This document shows, in pieces, positions 22,814 to 30,921 of a DNA stretch of 43,263 bases (positions are counted from its first letter, which is position 1; every line of letters begins with the position of its first letter). The translations under genes were made by a program, and so were the position numbers. The stretch spans positions 1 through 43,263 of the forward strand of contig CABUJV010000017.1 in the NCBI GenBank assembly GCA_902492005.1. Reading direction: 5' to 3'. The notes under the pieces were generated by a model. That model had not been told where the DNA came from, did no database searches, and saw only the letters and a list, made by a program, of their open reading frames with translations. Source of the stretch: an uncultured Eubacteriales bacterium (lineage in GTDB: Bacteria > Bacillota > Clostridia > Oscillospirales > Oscillospiraceae).

Positions 22814-24236
22814 AGCGCAGCACCGGATGCCGGGCGGCGTTGACCTCGTCGGGCCGGCCGATGGGCGTGGTGTGCGGCGCGGCGCGGAGGCTGTCCGGAG
22901 CGCTGTCGGCCCGGGCCCGGATGGCCTTGAGCGCCGCCACCGCCTGGTCAATGGTCTCCCGGGACTCGGTCTCGGTAGGCTCGGCCATGAGGGCCTCCTC
23001 CACGATGAGGGGGAAGTACATGGTGGGCGGATGGATGCCGTCGTCCAGCAGGGCCTTGGCCACGTCCATGGCGGAGACCCCCTTCTCCCTCTTGAGCCCG
23101 GCCAGGGTGAGGACGAACTCGTGCATGCAGGGCCCGTCGCCGTAAGCGACGTCGTAGCTGTCCCGCAGCATCTCCCGCATATAGTTGGCGTTGAGCACCG
23201 CGCCCTGGGCGGCCTCGGTGATTCCCTCGCTCCCCAGGGTCAGGAGATACGCCAGGGCCTTCACCACCACGGCGAAGTTGCCGTAGAAGCCCTTCACGCT
23301 GCCGATGGACTTGGCCGGGTGCTGGAACTCCAGCCCATCCTCCCCCTCCGCCGCGTGGTACAGCGGCAGGAAGGGGGCCAGGAAATCCTTGCAGCCCACG
23401 GGGCCGGAGCCGGGCCCGCCGCCGCCGTGAGGGGTGGAGAAGGTCTTGTGCAGGTTCAGGTGGACCAGATCAAAGCCCATGTCGCCGGGCCGGGCCACCC
23501 CCATAACGGCGTTCAGGTTGGCCCCGTCGTAGTAGCACAGACCCCCCGCGTCATGGACGATCCGGGTAATCTCCAGGATGTTGGGGTCGAACAGGCCCAG
23601 GGTGTTGGGGTTGGTGAGCATAAGCCCGGCGGTGTCGGGCCCGGCGGCGGAGCGCAGGGCCGCCAGGTCCACGCCGCCCTGGGGGTTGGAGGGCACGTTG
23701 ACCACGGTGAAGCCGCACATGGCGGCGGAGGCCGGGTTGGTTCCGTGGGCGGAGTCGGGGACCAAAATTTTGGTCCGGGCTGGGTCCCCCCGGTCCAGGT
23801 GGTACTTTTTTACCATCAGCAGGGCGGTGAACTCCCCGTGGGCCCCGGCGGCGGGCTGGAAGGTCATCTGGTCCATGCCGGTAACCTCACACAGAAGCTC
23901 CTCCGCCCAGCCCAGCACCTCCAGGCAGCCCTGGACCGTATCGGCGCTCTGGAGGGGGTGGACTCCGGCAAAGCCGGGCAGAGCGGCCAGCTCCTCGTTG
24001 ATCTTGGGGTTATACTTCATGGTGCAGGAGCCCAGAGGGTAAAACCCGTTGTTGACCCCGTGGGTCCGGCGGCACAGGGCCGAGTAGTGCCGGGACAGGT
24101 CCACCTCGGCCATCTCCGGCAGGCAGAGGGGGGCTTTCCGCTCCAGACCCTCCAGCAGATGGGCGGGCGGCACGTCCAGCGGCGGCAGCAGGTCGCAGCC
24201 GCGGCCGGGGACGCTCTTCTCAAACAGCAGTTCCAT
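22794..24236 (-). CDS. gcvPB: Glycine dehydrogenase (decarboxylating) subunit 2
   Basis: This 480-residue PLP enzyme subunit binds the cofactor at K264 in HLNLHKTFSTPHGGGGPGSG. SAHGTNPASAAMCGF and YYDGANLNAVMG are conserved active-site blocks. Together with GcvPA it decarboxylates glycine and loads the aminomethyl group on lipoyl-GcvH. ATG 24236 lies one base after the gcvPA stop and has GGGAGGTG upstream, so translation is coupled. The split P-protein is normal for Firmicutes. Confidence 0.96.
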   Translation of the reverse strand: MELLFEKSVPGRGCDLLPPLDVPPAHLLEGLERKAPLCLPEMAEVDLSRHYSALCRRTHGVNNGFYPLGSCTMKYNPKINEELAALPGFAGVHPLQSADTVQGCLEVLGWAEELLCEVTGMDQMTFQPAAGAHGEFTALLMVKKYHLDRGDPARTKILVPDSAHGTNPASAAMCGFTVVNVPSNPQGGVDLAALRSAAGPDTAGLMLTNPNTLGLFDPNILEITRIVHDAGGLCYYDGANLNAVMGVARPGDMGFDLVHLNLHKTFSTPHGGGGPGSGPVGCKDFLAPFLPLYHAAEGEDGLEFQHPAKSIGSVKGFYGNFAVVVKALAYLLTLGSEGITEAAQGAVLNANYMREMLRDSYDVAYGDGPCMHEFVLTLAGLKREKGVSAMDVAKALLDDGIHPPTMYFPLIVEEALMAEPTETESRETIDQAVAALKAIRARADSAPDSLRAAPHTTPIGRPDEVNAARHPVLRYEFPEE

Positions 24237-24237
24237 C

Positions 24238-25548
24238 TCAGCACACCTCCCGAATGGCCGCTTCCAGGGCGTCGATCTCATCTTTGGTGTTGCTCTCCGT
24301 GGCGCACCAGAGGATGCCCTGCTCAATGGGCAGGCCGCCCAGGATGCCCCGGGCCTCCAGCCCCGCCGTCAGCTTTTCCGACTTCACGGGACAGGTGGTG
24401 ACGAACTCATGGAAGTAGGGGCCGGGGTAGACCATATCGAAGCCGGGCACCGAGCAAATGCGCTCGGCGGCGTACCGGGCGTGGGCCATACAGCTCTCCG
24501 CAGCCCGGCGCAGGCCGGCCGGACCCATGGCCGCCAGATACACCGAGGCGGTCATGGCGCACAGGGCCTGGTTGGAGCACACGTTGGAAGAGGCTTTCTC
24601 CCGGCGGATGTGCTGCTCCCGGGCCTGGAGGGTGAGGACGTAGGCCCGCCGTCCGTCGTGGTCGGCGGTCTGCCCCACGATGCGCCCGGGGAGCTTGCGG
24701 GTCAGGGCCTTGGTACAGGCCATGAAGCCCAGGTACGGCCCGCCGAAGCTGAGGGGCAGGCCCAGGCTCTGGCCCTCTCCCACGGCGATGTCGGCCCCGC
24801 ATTCACCGGGGGTCTTCAGCACCGCCATGGCGATGGGGTTGACCCCCATAATGCACTTGGCCCCGGCGGCGTGGGCGGCCTGGACCGCGGTCCCGGCGGA
24901 CTCAATGCGGCCAAAGTAGTTGGGCTGCTGGAGGTAGACGCAGGCCACCGTGTCGTCCAGCAGCCGCTCCAGCGCCTCCAGGTCGGTAAAGCCGTTCTTC
25001 ATGGGGACGGTGCGGACCTCCATGCCGCTGCCGAAGCAGTAGGTGCTGATGGTCTGGAGCACCATGGGATGGGCAGCTGCGGAGACCAGGACGGCGTTGC
25101 GCTTCTTCTCCCGGCACATGGCCACGGCCTCTGCGGCGGCGGACGCCCCGTCGTACACCGAGGCGTTGGCCACGTCCATGCCGGTGAGTGCACAGATCAT
25201 GGTCTGATACTCAAAGATGGACTGGAGCACCCCCTGGGAGATCTCCGCCTGATAGGGGGTGTAGGCGGTGACGAACTCCTCCTTGGAGGTGACGGACCGG
25301 ACGATGGCGGGGATATAGTGGCGGTAGGCCCCGGCCCCCCGGAACACCGAGGAGAACACCCGGTTCTTCCCCGCCATGCCCTCCAGGACCCGGCGGACCT
25401 CCAGCTCGGACTTGCCCGCGGGCAGGTTCAGCCGGTCCACCTTCATCTCCGGCGGCACCTGGGCAAACAGATCGTCCATGCTGCGGCAGCCGATGGCCTC
25501 CAGCATGGCCTGGCGCTCCGCCGCCGTGGACGGAATATAGCTTCCCAT
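24238..25548 (-). CDS. gcvPA: Glycine dehydrogenase (decarboxylating) subunit 1
   Basis: This 436-residue protein begins MGSYIPSTAAERQAMLEAIG. It has FRGAGAYRHYIPAIVRSV, FVTAYTPYQAEISQGVLQSI and YDGASAAAEAVAMC, all typical of the N-terminal half of the P-protein, plus EGQSLGLPLSFGGPYLGF. It pairs with GcvPB. ATG 25548 was chosen (GAGGGG upstream); a GTG at 25557 overlapping the gcvH stop is an alternative and would also give coupling. Confidence 0.96.
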   Translation of the reverse strand: MGSYIPSTAAERQAMLEAIGCRSMDDLFAQVPPEMKVDRLNLPAGKSELEVRRVLEGMAGKNRVFSSVFRGAGAYRHYIPAIVRSVTSKEEFVTAYTPYQAEISQGVLQSIFEYQTMICALTGMDVANASVYDGASAAAEAVAMCREKKRNAVLVSAAAHPMVLQTISTYCFGSGMEVRTVPMKNGFTDLEALERLLDDTVACVYLQQPNYFGRIESAGTAVQAAHAAGAKCIMGVNPIAMAVLKTPGECGADIAVGEGQSLGLPLSFGGPYLGFMACTKALTRKLPGRIVGQTADHDGRRAYVLTLQAREQHIRREKASSNVCSNQALCAMTASVYLAAMGPAGLRRAAESCMAHARYAAERICSVPGFDMVYPGPYFHEFVTTCPVKSEKLTAGLEARGILGGLPIEQGILWCATESNTKDEIDALEAAIREVC

Positions 25549-25553
25549 GCCCC

Positions 25554-25934
25554 TCACCCCTCGGCCGCGCAGTGGGCCGCATAGGCGGCGGCGTCCAGCA
25601 GCTCCTCCTGTCCGGTGATGGCCTCCACCTCCACCAGCCAGGCCCCGTAGGGGTCGTCATTGATGGCCTCGGGGGCGTCCAGCAGGGCCTCGTTGGCCGC
25701 GCGGACCGTGCCGGTGACGGGGCAGAAGATGTCGGACACCGCCTTGACGGACTCCACGTCCCCCATGGCCTCCCCGGCGGTGACGCCGTCCCCGGCCTCG
25801 GGCAGGTTGACAAAGACCAGATCGCCCAGGGCGTCCTGGGCGTGGTCGGTGAGCCCCACCCGGGCGGCGCCGTCGGACAGGAACTCCACCCACTCGTGGG
25901 ATTTGGTGTACTTCAGGTTTTCCGGAATATTCAT
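25554..25934 (-). CDS. gcvH: Glycine cleavage H protein
   Basis: This 126-residue carrier protein has a lipoyl lysine at K64 in GDVESVKAVSDIFCPVTG. The fold signature includes THEW-like SHEWVEFLSDGAARVGLTDHAQDALGDLVFVNLP. It shuttles the aminomethyl group among P, T and L proteins. ATG 25934 follows AAGGAGG. It lies 40 bases after gcvT and next to gcvPA. Confidence 0.97.
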   Translation of the reverse strand: MNIPENLKYTKSHEWVEFLSDGAARVGLTDHAQDALGDLVFVNLPEAGDGVTAGEAMGDVESVKAVSDIFCPVTGTVRAANEALLDAPEAINDDPYGAWLVEVEAITGQEELLDAAAYAAHCAAEG

Positions 25935-25974
25935 GACAGTTTCCTCCTTATAAAATCAAGCCGTGCGGTTTTGT

Positions 25975-27057
25975 TCAGCGCTTGTAAAAGGGCAGCTCCA
26001 CCACCTGGGCGGCCACGCGGCGGCCGCGCACATCCACCTCCACCTGGGTGCCGGGGGCGGCGTCGGCGCTCGCCAGATAGGCCATGGCCACCGCCTTGCC
26101 CAGGAAGGGACAGTAGGTGCCGGAGGTCGTCTGTCCCGCCAGCCGGTCCCCGATATAGATATCCTGACGCTCCCGGGCGATGCCCCGGCCGGTGATCTCC
26201 AGCCCTACCCGGGTCTGCCGGACGGGCAGCCTGGCGGCGATGGCCGCCTTGCCGATGAAGTCCTCCTTGCCCATCTTCACCGCGAAATCCAGCCCGGCCT
26301 CCAGAGGGGTGATGACGTCGTTGAGCTCGTGGCCGTAGAGGGGCATGGCGGCCTCCAGGCGCAGGGTGTCCCGGGCCCCCAGGCCGCAGGGGATGAGCCC
26401 CAGGCCGGCCCCCGCCTCCAGCAGCAGATCCCACATGCGCTCCGCGTCGGCGCAGGCGCAGTAGAGCTCATAGCCGAATTCCCCGGTGTAGCCGGTGCGG
26501 GAGATGAGGCAGCGGATCCCCCTCAGGTCCACATCCCGGACGAAGCTGTAGTACTTCTTGGGCAGAACGGACTCGTCCAGCAGCCGGAGCAGGATCTGCT
26601 TGGACTTCGGCCCCTGAAGGGCCACCTGGGCCACCCGCCCGGAGATGTCCTCCATCTCGCACGCGCCGAACAGATGCTCCCGCATCCAGCCGGCGTCCTT
26701 ATCCTTGTTGGCGGCGTTGACCACCACCAGATAGGCGGCGTCGCGGATCCGGTAGACGATCAGATCGTCCACGCACCCCCCCTGGTCGTTGCACATGGGG
26801 GAATAGCGCACCTGCCCGTCGTACATGCCGGTAAAATCATTGGCGAGCAGGTGGTTGAGATTGCGGAGCGCGTCCGGCCCGGTGAATACGAGCTCCCCCA
26901 TGTGGCTGACGTCGAAGAGGCCGGCGGCCGTGCGCACCGCCATATGCTCGGCGATCACGCCCGTGGGGTACTGGACGGGCAGCAGGTAGCCGGCAAAGGG
27001 GACGATCTTGCCGCCCGCCGCGGCGTGCTTTGCATAGAGCGGGGTCTTTTGTTCCAT
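25975..27057 (-). CDS. gcvT: Aminomethyltransferase (T protein)
   Basis: This 360-residue protein begins MEQKTPLYAKHAAAGGKIVP, with FAGYLLPVQYP, DVSHMGELVFTGPDA and the folate/aminomethyl site NDQGGCVDDLIVYR. RTGYTGEFGYELYC and the C-terminal GQTTSGTYCPFLGKAVAMAY barrel domain follow. It releases ammonia and gives methylene-tetrahydrofolate. ATG 27057 fits the family start; nearby ATGs (27069, 27066) sit too close to the AAAGGA. It is the first gene of the riboswitch-controlled operon. Confidence 0.96.
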   Translation of the reverse strand: MEQKTPLYAKHAAAGGKIVPFAGYLLPVQYPTGVIAEHMAVRTAAGLFDVSHMGELVFTGPDALRNLNHLLANDFTGMYDGQVRYSPMCNDQGGCVDDLIVYRIRDAAYLVVVNAANKDKDAGWMREHLFGACEMEDISGRVAQVALQGPKSKQILLRLLDESVLPKKYYSFVRDVDLRGIRCLISRTGYTGEFGYELYCACADAERMWDLLLEAGAGLGLIPCGLGARDTLRLEAAMPLYGHELNDVITPLEAGLDFAVKMGKEDFIGKAAIAARLPVRQTRVGLEITGRGIARERQDIYIGDRLAGQTTSGTYCPFLGKAVAMAYLASADAAPGTQVEVDVRGRRVAAQVVELPFYKR

Positions 27058-27092
27058 CTCTATCATCATCCTTTCTGAATCATCGGCGCAAC

Positions 27093-27133
27093 AAAAAAGA
27101 CGGGGGCATGCCAAAAGGAAGCATGCCTCCGTC
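27093..27133 (-). terminator. Expression-platform terminator of the glycine riboswitch
   Basis: Stem 27133-27121 with 27111-27099 (13 bp, one G-T type mismatch) has a 9-base loop and a six-T run at 27098-27093. It lies between the second aptamer and gcvT, so glycine binding most likely prevents its folding. Confidence 0.88.
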
Positions 27134-27300
27134 TCGTTACCTGAAAGATTCTCCGCCCCCCCCGGGGGACGGGTTGCTTCTTCGGTCCGGCCGCAGGGCC
27201 GGTTTTCGGAGTTTCGTCCGGCGCCGGTACTTTTGCCTGAGAGTTTGCTGCCCGCTTCCCCTTCGGCGCCCCTCTTGCAGAGGGGTCTCTCCCGACGCCA
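27134..27300 (-). promoter_or_regulatory. Tandem glycine riboswitch (gcvT motif)
   Basis: The minus strand shows aptamer 1 with GGGAGAGACC, GCCGAAGGGG and ACTCTCAGGCAAAAG (about 27297-27228). A linker and aptamer 2 follow, with ACCGAAGAAGCAA and GAATCTTTCAGGTAACGAGAC (about 27222-27135). This is the known two-aptamer class. In Firmicutes it switches gcvT operons on when glycine is high. Aptamer 2 departs more from the consensus than aptamer 1. Confidence 0.92.
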
Positions 27301-27327
27301 TCATCCGCCTGTTTGATTGTCACCTCC

Positions 27328-27356
27328 AGTATAGCCGACGGCGATGGATTTGGCAA
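27328..27356 (-). promoter_or_regulatory. gcv operon promoter
   Basis: On the minus strand TTGCCA (27356-27351) and TATACT (27333-27328) are spaced 17 bp, right before the riboswitch. Confidence 0.8.
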
Positions 27357-27383
27357 GTCTTTTCTGTCGCCGCCCGGCCGGTT

Positions 27384-28340
27384 TTACCAGCTCTGCTCCG
27401 CCTCCTCCCGCAGCTCCAGGTCACGGAAGATGGATGCGACCTGGGCCTCGTACACCCTGGGCTCGGCCGCCTTGCGCAGCTGCTTGGCGTGGCGCTCCCC
27501 GCCCCGGAAGCGGTGGATGAGGTAGAACCAGAGCTCCTTCATACGCAGCATGGCGCTGCGCTCGCTGCCGAAGGCGGCGCAGTAGCCGTGGTAGAGCTGG
27601 TCGTGAAAGGTCCGCAGGGTCTCCTTGTCCAGGGCCGGTCCCCCCTTCTGGCGGGCAATGAGGTCCGGAGAGGCCGCCAGCCCCCGCCCCAGCATGGCCG
27701 CCTCCAGGCCGGGTGCCCGGGACTCCAGGGCCCGGCAGTCCGCCGCCGTCAGCAGGTCGCCGTTGTAGCACAGGGGATTTTTGCTCGCCCGCAGGGCCAG
27801 TTCAAACCACTCCCACCGGGCGGCGCCGCGGTAAAAGTCCTTCTGCACCCTCGGGTGAATCGTGAGCTCCAGGATGGGGTATCGGTTGTAGATCTCCAGA
27901 ATGCGGAGGAACTCCTCCGGCTCCCGAACTCCCAGCCGGGTCTTGACGGAGACCGCCACAGGGGCGCGGGAGAAGACCGCCTCCAGAAAATGGTCCAGCT
28001 CCTCCGGAAAGGCCAGGAAGCCGGCGCCCTTCCCCTTGGCCGCCACCGTGCCAGAGGGACAGCCCAGGTTCAGGTTGACCTCCCGGTAGCCCATGGCGGC
28101 CAGCTCTCCCGCCGCCCAAAGGAAGTCTTCCGCCCGCCGGGTCAGGAGCTGGGGCACCGCCGGGACCCCCTCGTTGTGGGCGGGCAGGATGTCCTGGAGC
28201 TCCCGCCGGGGAAAGACGTGATCCCGGCTCACCGAGAGAAAGGGCATGAAATACTTGTCGGCGCCGGGAAAGCAGCGGTGGTGGACGCCGCGGTAGAGCC
28301 AGCCGGTGATGCCCTCCATGGGGGCGGAGTAAAAGCGCAT
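27384..28340 (-). CDS. tRNA-dihydrouridine synthase
   Basis: This 318-residue TIM-barrel flavoenzyme starts MRFYSAPMEGITGWLYRGVH (family APMxGxT). It has VNLNLGCPSGTVAAKGKGAG with the catalytic Cys of the GCP motif, and VSVKTRLGV, ELTIHPRVQKDFYRG and CYNGDLLTA as FMN- and tRNA-contacting blocks. The C-terminal helical domain follows. It reduces uridines in the tRNA D-loop using NADPH. ATG 28340 has AAGGATGG upstream. The position is shared by many Clostridia; which of DusA/B/C it equals is not clear. Confidence 0.9.
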   Translation of the reverse strand: MRFYSAPMEGITGWLYRGVHHRCFPGADKYFMPFLSVSRDHVFPRRELQDILPAHNEGVPAVPQLLTRRAEDFLWAAGELAAMGYREVNLNLGCPSGTVAAKGKGAGFLAFPEELDHFLEAVFSRAPVAVSVKTRLGVREPEEFLRILEIYNRYPILELTIHPRVQKDFYRGAARWEWFELALRASKNPLCYNGDLLTAADCRALESRAPGLEAAMLGRGLAASPDLIARQKGGPALDKETLRTFHDQLYHGYCAAFGSERSAMLRMKELWFYLIHRFRGGERHAKQLRKAAEPRVYEAQVASIFRDLELREEAEQSW

Positions 28341-28422
28341 GTCGATCCATCCTTGCCGTCGGCGGAGTCCGCCGGATATCCAGAGAATTTTACCATCTTT
28401 TCGCCCCGCTGGCAAACCCTCG

Positions 28423-28452
28423 TTGCGGCGGCGGGCCCTTTGGGTGTATAAT
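28423..28452 (+). promoter_or_regulatory. Promoter of the hydrolase gene
   Basis: TTGCGG (28423-28428) and TATAAT (28447-28452) are spaced 18 bp, 28 bases before the start codon. Confidence 0.6.
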
Positions 28453-28479
28453 GGAAACGGCCGGAAAGGAGGACCCAGT

Positions 28480-29238
28480 ATGACACATGAGATCATCCCC
28501 ACCGGGAAGGGCTGGGGCGTGCCCTGCCTGCACCGGATCGGCGGTGGCGAGGCGCTGGTCTGCGTATCGGCCCACGGTTTCGGCAGCAGCAAGTCCAGTC
28601 CCACCAACCAGCTTCTGCTCCAGGGGCTCCCCGCCCGGGGCGTCGGCGTGCTGGCCTTCGACTTTCCCCTCCATGGGGAGAGCCCCGACGGCGCCCCTCC
28701 CCTGCGGCTGGAGACCTGCTTCGACGCTCTGGCGGTCGCGGAGGCCCGGGCCCGCTCCCTGGCCCCCCGGGCGCAGGTCGTCTACTTCGGTTCCAGCTTC
28801 GGGGCCTATACCACCCTGCTCTATCTCACCCGGCGGCCCCATGCCGGACGGCGGGCCTTCCTCCGCTCGGCGGCGGTGTGCATGCCGGAGCTCTTCCACC
28901 ACAAGACCCCCGAGGAGGAGGTCCGGCTCCGGGGCGACGGCTTTGTGGTCCTTGGAGAGGAGTATGGCTATATCCGCCCGCTGAAACTGACCCGCGGCTT
29001 TTTCGAGGATCTGGACCGGCACGACCTCTTTGCCCTGTGGCGGCCGGAGGAAGCCGAAGTACGCATGGTCCACGGCGAGCTGGACGAGACCATCCCCTTG
29101 GAGGAGGCCCGCCGCTTTGCCGCGCGCTTCCAGATCCCCCTGACGGTGGTCCCCGGAGGAGATCACCGGCTGTCCGTTCCCGGCGCGCCGGAGCGGGTGC
29201 TGGAGCAGGCTGCCGCCTTTTTCCTGGGCCGGAGCTGA
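28480..29238 (+). CDS. Alpha/beta hydrolase
   Basis: This 252-residue cytosolic protein has the alpha/beta-hydrolase layout. The oxyanion strand region is VCVSAHGFGSSKSSPTN, and DFPLHGESPDG follows. The nucleophile elbow is YFGSSFGAYTT, with the catalytic Ser in GSSFG. The acid is in HGELDETIP and the base His in PGGDHRLSVPG. Relatives are esterases or acyl-peptide-type hydrolases; the substrate is unknown. ATG 28480 follows AAAGGAGG. It is divergent from the dihydrouridine synthase. Confidence 0.88.
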   Translation: MTHEIIPTGKGWGVPCLHRIGGGEALVCVSAHGFGSSKSSPTNQLLLQGLPARGVGVLAFDFPLHGESPDGAPPLRLETCFDALAVAEARARSLAPRAQVVYFGSSFGAYTTLLYLTRRPHAGRRAFLRSAAVCMPELFHHKTPEEEVRLRGDGFVVLGEEYGYIRPLKLTRGFFEDLDRHDLFALWRPEEAEVRMVHGELDETIPLEEARRFAARFQIPLTVVPGGDHRLSVPGAPERVLEQAAAFFLGRS

Positions 29239-29290
29239 CCCGGGCAAGAGCCCCTTCCCCCGCCCGCCGCGCCCCACCGGCGCGCGTCCT

Positions 29291-29528
29291 GCACGGGCAT
29301 GGCGGGAATCCGCAGAGCAGGCCAACGCCGCCAAGTCCGACTTTCTCTCCCGCATGAACCATGAGATCCGCACCCCCATGAACGCCATCACCGGCACGAG
29401 CGCCACGCCTTCGATGACGGCATGGAAAAGAGCTGGGCCTCCGGCATGAACGCCCATCTGGCCAAGCCGTCGGTCCGGCGCTGCTGTATCAGATGCTTTA
29501 CAACTTCATTTTCCGGAAGGAGGAGTAA
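29291..29528 (+). pseudogene. Collapsed hybrid histidine kinase (HisKA joined to REC end)
   Basis: One frame (29291-29390) reads AWRESAEQANAAKSDFLSRM and NHEIRTPMNAITG, the H-box of a HisKA domain. The next stretch switches frame to DDGMEKSWASGMNAHLAKP, the end of a response-regulator receiver domain. It then shifts again to VGPALLYQMLYNFIFRKEE before TAA at 29526-29528. The ATPase domain and most of the receiver are missing, so several hundred codons were lost and at least two frame changes occurred. The intact Hpt gene starts 3 bases later, showing this was once a hybrid kinase-Hpt operon. Confidence 0.75.
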
Positions 29529-29531
29529 TCC

Positions 29532-29903
29532 ATGCCAGGTTTTCCGGAGTGCTTTGCCGCCTATGGCGCAGACCACCGCGACACTATGGCGCGCTTTCTG
29601 GGCAGCGAGAGTCTATATCTGCGCTACCTGGACATGCTGCCTCAGGACGATAATCTGCATAAGCTGGGGGTCGCGCTGGCCGACGGCGACCTGGAGCGCG
29701 CCCTTGTGGCCGCCCACGCCCTGAAGGGCGTGGCGGGCAATCTGGGCCTGCTGCCCCTTTTCCGGGCGGTCTGCGCCATTGTGGAGCCTCTCCGGGCCAG
29801 GGAGGAGCGGGACTACGGGGCGCTTTATCAGGCCATCCAGGAGGAGTTCCGGCGCGCGGATGCCTTTCGTGAGTGCCTGCGGCGGAGCGGACAGGGGAAA
29901 TGA
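29532..29903 (+). CDS. Hpt-domain phosphotransfer protein
   Basis: This 123-residue protein is one histidine phosphotransfer domain. AAHALKGVAGNLGLLPL holds the phosphorylatable His in the HALKG motif, set in a helical bundle (residues about 20-110). Hpt proteins relay phosphate between receiver domains. Its ATG lies 3 bases after the stop of the ruined hybrid kinase, and GGAAGGAGGAG upstream serves as ribosome binding site. With its kinase gone, it is either orphaned or serves another kinase. Its frame is intact. Confidence 0.85.
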   Translation: MPGFPECFAAYGADHRDTMARFLGSESLYLRYLDMLPQDDNLHKLGVALADGDLERALVAAHALKGVAGNLGLLPLFRAVCAIVEPLRAREERDYGALYQAIQEEFRRADAFRECLRRSGQGK

Positions 29904-30036
29904 ATCTCACGCAGTCCGGCGTTTTCTTCGATTTTTCGGCATACTGCCGTGGGCAAGCTGCCATCTTTGCAAAAGGGGAGGAACCCCTTTTGCCGGCGGG
30001 GCCTTTTGCGTTCCAGACGCATGGCAGATATTGCAT

Positions 30037-30065
30037 TTGCAAAATAGTTACAAAACGGTTACAAT
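30037..30065 (+). promoter_or_regulatory. Promoter of the LysM-CAP gene
   Basis: TTGCAA (30037-30042) and TACAAT (30060-30065) are spaced 17 bp, 42 bases before the start codon. Confidence 0.8.
30047..30063 (-). promoter_or_regulatory. WalR-type box overlapping the -10
   Basis: The minus strand reads TGTAAC-N5-TGTAAC, fitting the WalR consensus. One half-site overlaps the -10 hexamer of the LysM-CAP promoter. It is nearly identical to the site at 4455-4471. Confidence 0.6.
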
Positions 30066-30107
30066 TTCAGCAGCCTTGCAAGGGAACCCATAAAGGAGCT
30101 GATTCCA

Positions 30108-30716
30108 ATGAAACCATTCCGCACCCTGCTTCTCACCGCCGCCCTGGCCGGGACCGTCCTGGCCTCCTCCGCCGGCGCGGCCTCGCTCTCCCATACGGTG
30201 GCGGCCGGAGACACCATGTGGAAGCTGGCCGTGAAATATCAGGTCGGCACCCGTGAGATTATCCAGGCAAACGCCCACATTAGCAACCCGGACCTGATCT
30301 ATCCCGGCCAAGTTCTGACCATCCCTCAGCCCGACCGCACCGTGTCCAGCTTTGAGTCCGAGGTGGTGCGTCTGGTCAACGAGATCCGGCAGCAGAACGG
30401 TCTGTCTCCCCTCACCGCCAACTGGGAGCTCTCCCGCGTGGCCCGCTATAAATCGCAGGACATGCTGGACAACCACTACTTTTCCCACAACAGCCCTACT
30501 TACGGCACACCCTTCCAGATGATCAAGGCCTTCGGGCTGTCCTACCGCACGGCGGGGGAAAACATCGCCAAGGGCTACGCCACTCCCCAGGCGGTGGTGA
30601 ATGGCTGGATGAATTCCAGCGGCCACCGGGCCAACATCCTCAGCGCCTCCTACACCCAGATCGGCGTGGGCTACGTCGCCCAGGGCAACTACTGGACACA
30701 GATGTTCCTCGGCTGA
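30108..30716 (+). CDS. Secreted LysM-CAP (SCP) domain protein
   Basis: This 202-residue protein has a signal peptide at about 1-24 (LLLTAALAGTVLASSAGA). A LysM domain spans about 28-73 (SHTVAAGDTMWKLAVKYQVG; NPDLIYPGQVLTIP), and a CAP/SCP domain follows from about 82 to 202. Its conserved blocks are VNEIRQQNGLSPL, HYFSHNSPTYGTPFQMI, AGENIAKGY, WMNSSGHRANIL and IGVGYV. LysM should bind peptidoglycan. Related YkwD/SafA-type proteins occur on Gram-positive surfaces and spores; the CAP activity is not settled. AAAGGAG precedes ATG 30108. The promoter carries a WalR-type box. Confidence 0.93.
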   Translation: MKPFRTLLLTAALAGTVLASSAGAASLSHTVAAGDTMWKLAVKYQVGTREIIQANAHISNPDLIYPGQVLTIPQPDRTVSSFESEVVRLVNEIRQQNGLSPLTANWELSRVARYKSQDMLDNHYFSHNSPTYGTPFQMIKAFGLSYRTAGENIAKGYATPQAVVNGWMNSSGHRANILSASYTQIGVGYVAQGNYWTQMFLG

Positions 30717-30777
30717 GCGGGCCGGACATGACTATGATTCCTCCGCTCCGGGCACACTATCGGGCGAGGTGATTACG

Positions 30778-30912
30778 ATGCCGAAGGACAGCCAGCCGGA
30801 CAACAAGCGCGCCCGCATGAAAAAGTGCCGGGGGCAGACGCCCATCACCCGGGAGAACCAGAATCAGAACCGGACCGCCAAAAAGCAGTCCATCCCCAAC
30901 AACGACGTCTGA
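30778..30912 (+). CDS. Small basic protein (44 aa)
   Basis: The frame reads MPKDSQPDNKRARMKKCRGQ, continues TPITRENQNQNRTAKKQSIP and ends NNDV. GAGGTGA sits 6 bases ahead of the ATG. It is strongly basic and polar, with no membrane segment, and looks intrinsically disordered. The next small gene starts 9 bases downstream with its own GAGGTGA. Its character recalls small acid-soluble or spore-core-type miniproteins, but it is basic and no family is recognised. Confidence 0.6.
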   Translation: MPKDSQPDNKRARMKKCRGQTPITRENQNQNRTAKKQSIPNNDV

Positions 30913-30921
30913 GGTGAAGCC

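Noticed and set aside
22770..24401. A 543-residue rightward open frame
   Set aside because: It is antisense to gcvPB, which is fully supported; the composition is shadow-like.
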